From Globisporangium splendens (taxonomy: Eukaryota > Oomycota > Peronosporomycetes > Pythiales > Pythiaceae): 64,000 bases of DNA. Positions 10,287-18,959 of the stretch are shown here, piece by piece. Below the pieces are notes generated by a model that saw only the letters and a program-made list of their open reading frames with translations, had not been told where the DNA came from and did not search any database. The position numbers and the translations under genes were made by a program. Location of the stretch: assembly GCA_006386115.1 (NCBI GenBank), contig VFIW01000003.1, positions 1,178,001 through 1,242,000 of the forward strand. The letters run 5' to 3'. Within the stretch, counting starts at the first letter, position 1. Each line of letters begins with the position of its first letter.

Positions 10287-11051
10287 CTACATCACAAACT
10301 GGTTGGTGTTAAGTGGAGGCAGTGACTTTTTCACCGCTGCTCCGGAGCTGGTGCTGCTGGAGCCGCGCTCACTATTGCGGCAGTGCAGCTCCACTCCTCC
10401 CTGGAGCTCGGGGCTGTTGGCGAACGAAGCGCCGTTCGCAGCGCTAGTGGTCGATGGTTTCGTCTTCCTTTTCGTCTGCGGCGCCGTGTTGTTGCCCAAG
10501 TTGTTGCTGTTGTTGCTCTGCATCTGCTGCTGGAGCTGCACGTGGGGCTTCAAAACGTTCATGACGCCAACGTTGGGTGTCCGTGCGAACGTCTTGTTGT
10601 ACATCTCCTCGCGGTTCAAAAGCTCGCGCTCGAAGTACGCCATCTCGTCCAGCGTCTGCTTCACGAGCGCCTCTCTCTCAATGACGGCGCACTCCAGGTC
10701 GGCGATTCGGCTCACGTCCTCGGGACAGCTCTCGCGCCGCGCGTACCGGTCTTCCCACTCGGTGATCGTCTGCTTCAGGAACAGCACTTTGCCCGTCATC
10801 AACCGCTTCGTCTCTTCGAATTGGTCGCTCAGAAGCTTCGTCTCGGCCAGGTTTTCCTCCAAGAGTCGATCCATGTCCTGCTTGGCCGCCTTCTTGAGCG
10901 TCTCGATGTGCTCGCGATTGGTGCGCTCGAGTGAGGTCACTTTCTCCGTCATTTCTTTTGCCTTTGCGTCGAGCGCGGAACTCAAGCGCTCGTTTTCTCG
11001 AGAACTGGGGTTGGAATCAATGGTTTTCTGGGAGAGAGCTTCCAGACGATC
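10287..11051 (-). CDS. Coiled-coil protein, possibly flagellar (CFAP157-like); 5' exon missing
   Basis: The frame encodes a long alpha-helical coiled coil (about 160 residues, rich in Glu, Lys and Leu heptads, with MTEKVTSLERTNREHIETLK and MDRLLEENLAETKLL), then MAYFERELLNREEMYNKTF and ARTPNVGVMNVL, then a Gln/Asn/Ser-rich tail ending near 10287. The pairing of a helix ending in ELLNREEMYNK with PNVGV recalls ciliary coiled-coil proteins of the CFAP157 type, but this is from memory and weak. The frame is open up to 11051 without an ATG, so at least one upstream exon is missing from my model; a CAG at about 11020 could be a splice acceptor. It lies about 130 bases upstream of the CSN4 start, in the same orientation. 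Confidence 0.6.
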   Translation of the reverse strand, partial: DRLEALSQKTIDSNPSSRENERLSSALDAKAKEMTEKVTSLERTNREHIETLKKAAKQDMDRLLEENLAETKLLSDQFEETKRLMTGKVLFLKQTITEWEDRYARRESCPEDVSRIADLECAVIEREALVKQTLDEMAYFERELLNREEMYNKTFARTPNVGVMNVLKPHVQLQQQMQSNNSNNLGNNTAPQTKRKTKPSTTSAANGASFANSPELQGGVELHCRNSERGSSSTSSGAAVKKSLPPLNTNQFVM

Positions 11052-11235
11052 TCAGTCGTGAGCGGCAAGAGCATCGAGTACGACCGCGTCGACGTCATCA
11101 CCATGGGGCTCGACAAGGCGGCGGCAGCGAGCTTCAAGTTCCTGCCTTCGTCATGGAGGCTGCCAACGTCTGCAACGACGCGAGCGCGTGATCTACGGCA
11201 TCCGCGAGTTTGAGCTCTGGGCCAAAGGCGCAAAA
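11005..11235 (+). pseudogene. Possible broken gene fragment on the opposite strand to the coiled-coil gene
   Basis: A plus-strand frame reads GESFQTISVVSGKSIEYDR and VDVITMGLDKAAAASFK, then continues in other frames as FVMEAANVCNDASA and VIYGIREFELWAKGAKSG. These three pieces look like one coding sequence with two frame breaks and no start or stop. I do not recognise the family. It partly overlaps the 5' end of the minus-strand coiled-coil frame, so one of the two readings must be fossil sequence. Confidence 0.3.
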
Positions 11236-11654
11236 AGCGGTACGCCTATGCGTTATGTTTCATGTGTCTATTGATTATTATCAGCATGGGATGGAATGAG
11301 TACAAAATCACCCATCTTTCTGTTTCGGTGGTGCAGATGCGACGTCCATGGGCATGAACATGTAGCAACTTCAGTGGATCATAATGCTGGTCGCTGCGTT
11401 GGCATTCGTCTGACAAAGTGGAGGTGTTGCCGATGAGAAAGGAGGTAGAAGACACGAAGTAGGAGAAAGCTTTTCTATTGAACAACCACACGTACCTCTT
11501 TGCAAGAAAGCAAAACAAAAATGAAAGAAAGACTCGCGTTTCGCACATGCACACATATTCAGAATCCATTGAGCGCGTCGCCTCTCAGCGCCGCTCGCTG
11601 TTATTCTCTCTTTAATAAAACAGCCACGCACAACAGCCGAGCTCGCTCAAACGC
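11236..11654. other. Intergenic, no gene seen
   Basis: Roughly 420 bases downstream of the surface-protein stop codon. It contains an A-rich stretch at 11503-11530 and no coherent frame. Confidence 0.5.
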
Positions 11655-13493
11655 TTACAGAGCAGAGTCCTTGTCGACCGTGAAGATTTCGTTGTTGTTG
11701 TTGTTGTTCATGTTGTCCCGTCTTCTCTTGTAGATCACGCCCATTGCCACAAGAACCACGACGGCGCCGCCACCAGCCGCATATGGCGCGTAGTTGGTGC
11801 TATCGTCCGTCTCGGGGTCGTCAGAGCTGAACTGGACGGCGTTGACATCGTATCCGGAGACACCGTCCGACAAAGTCTTGACGGCAATGACCTTTGAATC
11901 CGCATCGGCTCCCGTCTCCGCCGCGGCTTCAGGCGACAAAGTCATGATGGAAGCAGTGCCAGAGCTGCTGCTCACCTCCTCCTTCACATCGTACTCCTTG
12001 CTGCAGTCTTCATCGGCTTCGTTGCCAGTAGACGACTCGGCCTTGTTGTCGAGCTCCTTGCTGCAATCTTCATCATCGGCATCGTTGCCAGTGGTAGAGT
12101 CATCGTCAGCCTTGTTGTCAAGCTCCTTGCTGCAGTCATCGACATCGTCAGCATCGTTGCCAGTGGTAGAGTCATCGTCAGCCTTGTTGTCAAGTTCCTT
12201 GCTGCAGTCATCAGCCTCGTTCTCGGCTTTGTTGTCAAGAGCCTTGCTGCAGTCATCACCTTCATCAGCTTCATCGCCGACGTCTTCGTCGTCCGCATCA
12301 TTCCCAATATCTTCGCTATCAGCATCAGCTCCGGTATCGTCGTCGTATTCATTGTCACTGTAGCCCGAGGAAGCCGATTGGTTTGGAGATCCAGACGTCG
12401 AGTCCGACACAGCACCGGAAGCTGGCTTGGTGGCGGTCGATGGCGTCGATGCACCCGAGGATGGACTGGAGCCCTTGCCACTCGATGGCTTGGAGGCGGT
12501 GGAGTCCGAAACAGAGCCAGAAGATGGCTTGTTCGTTGCTGACGCGCCAGAAGATGGGCTGTAGCCCTTGCCACCCGATGGCTTAGAAGAGGAAGACCCC
12601 TTGCCGGAGTCGGACACCTTGCCGCTCGCAGGTTTGGTAGCGGTCGATGGAGTCGACGCGCCAGACGATGGGCTGGAGCCCTTGCCACTCGATGGCTTGG
12701 AGGCGGTGGAGTCCGAAACAGCGCCAGAAGATGGCTTGTTCGTTGCTGACGCGCCAGAAGATGGGCTGTAGCCCTTGCCACCCGATGGCTTAGAAGAGGA
12801 AGACCCCTTGCCGGAGTCGGACACCTTGCCGCTCGCAGGTTTGGTAGCGGTCGATGGAGTCGACGCGCCAGACGATGGGCTGTAGCCCTTGCCGCTCGAT
12901 CCCTTACCGCTTGATGGCTTTGACGAAGAAGAGCCCTTGCCGCTCGATCCCTTACCACTCGAGCCCTTGCCCGAAGACGCCGGAGGGGTGTAAGCGCTGT
13001 CGGCATCGCTGGCAGCAGGCTTCTCAGTCGCTAGAGGGATGCCCTTGTCGCAGTCCGCCGATCCCTCTTCCTCATCATCTTCCTCGACATCATCCGCGTC
13101 GGCGCCGACATCATCCAATCCACTTCCAGCGATGGAAAAGCCCTTGTCGCAGTCGTCGTCTTCCTTACCGACCGACCCGCTTCCAGCAATCGAAAATCCC
13201 TTGTCGCAGTCTTCGGCATCGGCGCCAACGGAGCTGGAGCCACTGCCAGCAATCGAGAATCCCTTGTCGCAGTCCTCATCGGCGCCGACGTCCGAGGAGC
13301 CGCTGCTCGCGATCGAAAACTCCTTGTCGCAGTCTTCGCTACCCGCAACGGCCGAGCCTGCCGCGTTGTCTTCACCCGCGGCCCTGACGGCGCCGGCGCC
13401 GTTGGCCGTGAGGCTGGCGTCGTCAAAGTTGAGCGCGTTGACCTGCGCGACGCACACGGCGGCCGCAAGGATCAGTCCCTTGACGAGCTTCAT
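11655..13493 (-). CDS. Secreted or cell-surface repeat protein with C-terminal TM anchor
   Basis: 612 residues, intronless, with a clean ATG at 13493. A signal peptide (KLVKGLILAAAVCVAQVNA) leads into three repeat zones. Zone 1 has about four acidic units of the form DCDKGFSIAGSG. Zone 2 is Ser/Gly/Lys/Pro-rich (SSGKGS and TPSTATKPASG units). Zone 3 has acidic units of the form DDCSKELDNKADDDSTTG. Every zone 1 and zone 3 unit holds a single cysteine next to Asp/Lys. A single TM segment near residue 570 (AGGGAVVVLVAMGVIY) is followed by an RRR stop-transfer and a short cytoplasmic tail with an Asn run. The middle zone would be heavily O-glycosylated. It is likely a wall-associated or surface glycoprotein; I recognise no enzymatic domain. 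A 210-bp unit in zone 2 is tandemly duplicated. Confidence 0.85.
   Translation of the reverse strand: MKLVKGLILAAAVCVAQVNALNFDDASLTANGAGAVRAAGEDNAAGSAVAGSEDCDKEFSIASSGSSDVGADEDCDKGFSIAGSGSSSVGADAEDCDKGFSIAGSGSVGKEDDDCDKGFSIAGSGLDDVGADADDVEEDDEEEGSADCDKGIPLATEKPAASDADSAYTPPASSGKGSSGKGSSGKGSSSSKPSSGKGSSGKGYSPSSGASTPSTATKPASGKVSDSGKGSSSSKPSGGKGYSPSSGASATNKPSSGAVSDSTASKPSSGKGSSPSSGASTPSTATKPASGKVSDSGKGSSSSKPSGGKGYSPSSGASATNKPSSGSVSDSTASKPSSGKGSSPSSGASTPSTATKPASGAVSDSTSGSPNQSASSGYSDNEYDDDTGADADSEDIGNDADDEDVGDEADEGDDCSKALDNKAENEADDCSKELDNKADDDSTTGNDADDVDDCSKELDNKADDDSTTGNDADDEDCSKELDNKAESSTGNEADEDCSKEYDVKEEVSSSSGTASIMTLSPEAAAETGADADSKVIAVKTLSDGVSGYDVNAVQFSSDDPETDDSTNYAPYAAGGGAVVVLVAMGVIYKRRRDNMNNNNNNEIFTVDKDSAL
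12460..12880. repeat. 210-bp tandem duplication inside the surface-protein gene
   Basis: The sequence from about 12460 to 12670 repeats nearly identically from about 12670 to 12880 (period 210 bp, a multiple of three). It encodes the Ser/Gly/Lys/Pro module. A partial third copy of the same module flanks it on each side, so copy number probably varies between strains. Confidence 0.8.
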
Positions 13494-14311
13494 CCTGTTT
13501 TGTTTTCCTGCGGGTGTCTCACACTTTACACGAGTGCGAATGTGGAAAAGCGACTCGCTCTTCTACGCCGAAAGTGGGGATTTGCGAAATGAACGCGCGC
13601 ATATCTTCCAAAGCGCACACAAGGCGACAACTGGCGCTCAGTATGAGCGAGCGAAAGAGAGAGAGTCGGGCCGGAGTCAGCGCGCCAGATGGGTCGCTGG
13701 AACGGGAGAGTGCTCATTGGCGCACTGCCACCAGCTGTTTCCATGTAACGCCCGAGTGCACGTATACTGATACCGGACGACAGTTTTTTAACTTCTTGAA
13801 AAGTTAAAAATGGGTTCAGAGAAGCAGCACACGCTGTTATTGCATGTATAGTATACGCTCCTTTCTTTCTAAAATAGCGGTGGTTATGCGGAACCCTGCG
13901 CGCCAGAACCGTGCACACACAGCTCTTCAGCTGGTTCAAAAGAAGCTCGGCCGGTAAAAACGTCGCGCCAGGTCCTTCTTTGCGATCCCAGATGGCTGCC
14001 ATTGGTCCACTCTGCGGCGGCGCAACCGAACGACCGCTTGTCGAGCAAGGGATGCAAACAGGTGAACTGTTTTGCTGTGTGTGGGTGTCGTGATTACCCC
14101 AAGCACGCGACCTGCGCCTCGTCGGACAGAATAGTGTGGACGCAGACCAGCTGGTTGGATGGATGCGATGCGATGCGCACACGAGCCTCATTGAAATTGG
14201 CACCATACGACGTATGGAAAGACACACGCACCCTTTTATTGCGTTCGCAGCGGCCCATGCACACCCTCCCACGAGTGGGAGGCGTTCTCTCTTTGCGAAG
14301 ACGTTCCTTCA
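13494..14311. other. Intergenic; upstream region of the surface-protein gene
   Basis: About 800 bases without a convincing gene. The long minus frame at 13526-14272 has no domain and runs through the surface-protein promoter, so I treat it as chance. No RNA gene is seen. Confidence 0.5.
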
Positions 14312-14666
14312 ATGGCCATGGATTCCGCGCCAGGCTCGTGCGTGCCGCCATGCCATGTGGCGTTCAATCCCTGCCAGAACTGTGGGATCCCCATCAACAA
14401 GCATTTCATAAACCTCTTGTAAAGAATACCACACTTAGTAGGAGAGCAACTGCCGCTTCGACCTCTAGGATTTCAGGACGGCGCGCAAAGAGATCGACGC
14501 AAGTGATGACGAATGGTTGGCTGGCTTTACGAGCGTGTTTAATGGCCACCTGCCGCCCATTGCAGTGGAGCTGGAGGCAGTGCACGCCAGCGTTTCGTGC
14601 GCTGCCATGTGTGCTGTCCCCAGGATGGACATGATTGTCTGTCTGTTTGCACTGAGACATAAATAG
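14312..14666 (+). CDS. Possible small cysteine-rich protein, two exons
   Basis: An ATG at 14312 opens a short frame with closely spaced cysteines (SCVPPCHVAFNPCQNCGIPI), up to a GT donor at 14419. An acceptor at 14476 (TTTCAG) joins it in frame to ARKEIDASDDEWLAGFTSVF and a further 45 residues, ending at 14666. The total is 98 residues and the intron is 58 nt. The C-x3-C and C-x2-C spacing suggests a zinc site. A further Cys-rich stretch follows at about 14670-14750 (CKNCDQKGSSNG, CVCQD), so another exon is possible. I do not recognise the family. Confidence 0.3.
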
Positions 14667-15022
14667 ACGAGATGCAAGAACTGCGATCAGAAGGGTTCAA
14701 GCAACGGCGTTTCGGTGAAGCCGTGTGTTTGCCAGGACACGCGATGGCTCTCCATGTAATAACCAACCCAGTGCAGTGCCTACTAATGTACAATTGCATG
14801 ATGTGCGCATAAAATGCCAGTGCGCCAGGATCGCCATGCAGCGTCAAGTACGATTAAATGAAGACCGAGATGCAACTGGAGACAGGGCTCGTGAATGCAC
14901 GCACCAAGAAGATTGGGAGCAAGTACTATCCCCACACGTTTGACATTAGTTGCTAGTTGAAGATGCCACCACCACAATGGTGTCGCAACACTACGCTTCG
15001 TGCTTAGTGGGTCCAGAAGCAC

Positions 15023-17418
15023 TTATTCGTCTTTTGCCGGAGTTTCGCTTGCAGGCGGCGCCTTGTACTTGAAAGTCAGCCCACCGCTATCAGCTCCAGA
15101 CGCGCCATCGGGAGTCGGTTTCGTGGTATCTTCAGTCGCAGGTGGATCTTTGTCGACAAACTGCTGTCCGTTCACTGAGAACGCGACGCACACTTGGTCC
15201 TCGCTGGCAATTGGCAGACTTGGAAGAATGAACTCGACACACGAAGTGGCTTCGTTCACGTCGACAGGAGCAACCTGCAAAGTCAAAACAAACCAGCAAG
15301 CAAAAAAGTTAGCAAAGGCGCTCACGTGGACAACAAGCAATGCAGACATGCACGCACCGTCGAGATGCCCGTGGTAGACGACGTCAACCTCACACACACG
15401 CGTGGGGAGAAACGACAAGCCGCTCGACCTTGAGCGCCATTTTCGTGCCAGGCTCAGCCTCCATGGGCGAAATGTCAAGCACGAGAGGGACGGGGCAGTA
15501 CGCGAAGCGGACGCTTTTGTCTGCAAAGTGAGAACCATCGAGGGCAACAAACACTTCCACTTCTTCGTTTGATCCCAGGACGAGACCCTCAGCTATGGCT
15601 GCAACCGAATTGCGGTCGTTCGGGAATGGCAGTGGCGGCGTCTCGAAGATCACGCGACGTTCACTGGAAGTACCTTCCTGAACACTTTCGTCCGAATCAG
15701 CACCCAGTCGGGAGCAGATAGCTGAGACTTGGACGACTTTGTCACGCCATTGGAGTGACACCACAGCGTCGGGGGTGTCAAAATGAAAGAAACTGCCCGA
15801 AATGGACACTTTCGTGCCTCCACAGAGCATCCCCACTGGCGGAAACACTGTCCGAAGGGTTCCAACTGCCGGAAGTGCGAAAACCTCCACCTTTCGTGCG
15901 TTTTTGCTCGGCAAGGAGCTTTTCCCGCCATTCATCGACACGTTGAGCCCCGTGAGAAACCCAGTGGGCGACATCATTTGCTTCCACCAATCTACTGCAG
16001 GTACCGCAGTTAACTTTGCTGGAACGCTCCTATTCGGAGCTGACACCGCGTCTTTTTTGTGGTCACTGTCGCGTGATGCTTCGACGTACTCCCACTGATG
16101 AAGTGGTGGAATCGTGCAGGTGATGGTCGTGTTATCTGCTGAAATACTCTGAATTTGCAGCGTCGCCGTCGCAGTGGCCAGTATCGTTTCCGCTCCTCCT
16201 TGACGACTTGGAATATCCACGCGAAGATGCGCAGAGATGCGTGAGCGAGCTGACCATGTTTCCCGTTACCCCACGTGAACAGCTCTCCGTTGCTTGTGAC
16301 GGCGGCCGAGTAGTTTCCTCCGGCAAACACCGTCGACCATTCCTTGCAGGGTATGCCAACACGCGTTGGAACGGCAGTCGCACCCTCGATTGAATCAGAA
16401 ATTCCAAGTCCAAGCTGCCCATAAGTGTTCGATCCCCAGGAATACAGCTCCCCCGAGCTGCTCACTGCTAGTGCATGGGCGAATCCACACGCGATCCCGA
16501 CAAACCCTGCGCCATCCGAACTGCATTCAATTAATAGATGCGGGTTCGCGCCTCGTTTCGTTTCTGGGTGACGCGTGATTCCTGTGAACCGTTCACCGAA
16601 TGTGTAGATGGCTCCATTCTCGAGCAGCACAACTGTAAACATTTCGCCACAGCTCACATCGGTGACCCAGGGCTTTGAAAAAACTCGCTTACGTACTTGG
16701 GCCACGCACAGATACCATTGAGCAAACTGCTTGTCTCTTTCGACAATGTCCGTGAAAAGTGACCAAGTTGACCCTCGAAATTGCGCCCCCAAGTGTACAA
16801 ATCGCCCTTGTCCGTGATCGCAGCGCCGTGGTTTCGTCCGCACGCGATTTTTCGAAAGAACAGCTCCTTCGAGGTATGAACACTACGTGGCTGGCAGATC
16901 GTGTGGCTGTGACGCATTGCTTGTCGTTCCTGCTCATCGACTTCGTCTTCACCTGTCTCAGGGGAGATGCACAGTCGCTGTGACTGTTTGCTGCTACTTT
17001 TCCGCAAGCAAGGTCCATTGCAGCCTCCAACTTGACCCAACTCTCCGTTCTGAACCGCAGAATTTCGTGTGCCCCATGAAAAAATCTGGCCATCCAGCGA
17101 CGAAGCGAGTCGATGCTGTTTGCCTGTCGCCACTTGGTGGATCTTTACGTGCTGCAAGTTGTTGTTCACGGTCTCGTGCTCGAGTGCGACGTCGCTGTGG
17201 TAGCATTGCTCCCACTCGAGCTCCCAGGCATCCACAACAGCGACAAACTGGTCGTATCCGCCGTCGATACCGCGGAGCTTCCGGCCAAGCAGCGACTCGT
17301 TGATGGTGAGTTTGTCGCAGGTCTTCTCGCCGCCCACGTGTAGGATCCCATGAGAGCCTTCGAGGACGCCATGGCTGTGGCCGACGGACCCGCTTAAAGT
17401 GCCAGGAGCTGCTGCCAT
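15023..17418 (-). CDS. RCC1-repeat protein with C-terminal IPT/TIG-like domains; two apparent single-base frame breaks
   Basis: Starts at the ATG at 17418. The first half has RCC1 beta-propeller blades (GQIFSWGTRNSA, GDLYTWGRNFEGQLG, GAIYTFGERF, GELYSWGSNTYGQLG, GELFTWGNGKHGQLA). The second half has repeated beta-sandwich IPT/TIG-like units (SPTGFLTGLNVSMNGG, FPPVGMLCGGTKVSISG, ISPMEAEPGTKMALK). A 154-nt intron (15428-15275) joins the last exon (VAPVDVNEATSCVEF) in frame. Two places need a one-base change to keep the reading: a T6 run near 16686 and near 16215. Both flanks are well-conserved coding sequence and no intron fits. The protein is either mutated or, more likely, affected by base-calling errors. 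RCC1 blades bind small GTPases, chromatin or membranes in different families; the partner here is unknown. Confidence 0.75.
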
Positions 17419-17438
17419 AAGAGTGATGCTTACGGCGA

Positions 17439-18556
17439 TTAAAGATCCCTGCGTTCACTCCGTGCATAGGAAAAGATGCTTAAAACCGAGTGGCCGACAT
17501 TGCGGCACCCCTGCAGTCGCATTTTCCTCAACGTCTGTGAGCTCGCGAGCAGCAGACTCGAAAACACAGCGGAAGTAACGAGCGTCCGCGATACATTGAG
17601 CTTTTCCAATCGTGCACTCTGACGCTCACCGGAAGCGAGGGAGGCATACCCCTCGACCGAGATCCCATTGCACCGCTCAAGATTCAGGACGCGAAGATTA
17701 GAAAAACAGGGACTTGTGTAGAGACCGTGCAGCACTTGGTCTTGGACATTGAGGCACCGAAGCTTCAACACCTCGAGCGTTGGAGTCTTTTGGAATAAAG
17801 TGCCCAATTCGGAATCTTCGCAACGCGCGCACCACGACAGATCCAGTTCCAAGAGTGCAGATGCATTGTGGTGAATGGACGCGAGGGGTTGCATCGTAAG
17901 CTGGGCGATTGGAGCTGTCGAGATCTCGGTCTCGCCGAGTTTGAGAATCCGAAGGTGATGCCAGCATGCTTAGCAAAAGTCAAATACAATCAATTACAGT
18001 TAGAACTGCTTTTGTATGTTTGAACGGGCAAGCACGTACGAGCAAGGAAGTTGAGCAAATCGCGGTCGTGAAGTGCTGAAAGTCCCTGCAGATTCAGAGC
18101 GGTAAGCTTTGGGTCCACAGGATTCTCTCCAGCTCGCAGCATGCGGACACATTCTTGAGGTCGGTCCACCATTCCTTCTCGTCAGCGGCATCCTTCAAGA
18201 GCTGTGCTCGACTGCGCCATCGATCCTCTAATTGCTGTAAGAACTGTATCCGAAGCTCTTCAGACCTGCAGCATGCGCGTTGCCATTGACAAAGGTCCGT
18301 TTATGTCAGCCTCTAGAAGCATAGCCATGCAGCCTGCAAAGATTGTCTGCAAGATTGTGTACATGTGCTGCAACGATCGAACGACTTCCAACGTCGTTTG
18401 GTCTTCGCCATCGCAGTCAAAAGCATCGCTGCGGGTGCATGGATGACGGCCAAGCGATGCTTTTAAACCAGGCGCGTAGTTTCCGTAAACCGTGTCGAAG
18501 ATCGCGTCCACAAGCAGCGCGAGGCAGCGCCGCGCGAGTGTCTGCTGCATCGCCAT
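17439..18556 (-). CDS. Leucine-rich repeat protein (AMN1/F-box LRR type)
   Basis: Starts at the ATG at 18556 or 18550 with a helical N-terminal region (MAMQQTLARRCLALLVDAIF). The C-terminal two thirds are LRRs of the cysteine-containing kind (LTALNLQGLSALHDRDLLNF, LELDLSWCARCEDSELGTLF, LEVLKLRCLNVQDQVLHGLY, RVLNLERCNGISVEGYASL, RKMRLQGCRNVGHSVL). A 71-nt intron (18039-17969) joins two LRR exons in frame (FLA then PCWHHLRILKLGE). A very short intron near 18236-18266 and a one-base frame change near 18122 are needed upstream, so the 5' half is tentative. It ends only 20 bases before the RCC1-IPT ATG on the same strand. Confidence 0.6.
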
Positions 18557-18959
18557 CTCGTTCTGATGCTCTTCAACCTGACTGTCGTTTCAAGGTATGC
18601 ATCCTTCTATTAAGATGCAGTACTGTACATTCAGTGTTCTGTACTAAATGATGCCCCCTCCAATCCGCTACAATATTGCTTTAGGCGACAATACATTCGG
18701 CTGATGCAGCCAGTTGCGGCGAGACGACGACAGCTGGTTTGGTGGAACTAATGCATGCTGCACCGTCATGAAGGGCACCAGCGCAGTCCCCATACACCAC
18801 AATAGGCGCTGGCGTCTATACGAGCGAGCGAGCACGAGCGGCGTCCTGTGAGCTGCCTCTCCATCCAAAGCCACCTCCCCACCCGAGCATCGTCTCCGGT
18901 ACCAACCCCACGCAGCCCCTCGCTTCTCCACGTAATCGCAGCAAACAGCCCGTCGCAGC
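18557..18959. promoter_or_regulatory. Divergent intergenic region upstream of the LRR gene and the astacin gene
   Basis: About 400 bases that must drive both genes. No clear core-promoter element is recognised and no gene is seen. The long minus frame at 18816-19952 that crosses it is the complement of the astacin gene. Confidence 0.4.

Noticed and set aside
11984..13006. 340-codon Arg/Leu/Pro-rich minus frame inside the surface-protein gene
   Set aside because: Shifted-frame reading of the serine-rich repeats; the real frame has a signal peptide and TM segment.
13526..14272. 248-codon minus frame upstream of the surface-protein gene
   Set aside because: No domain, no start context, and it runs through the promoter of the surface-protein gene.
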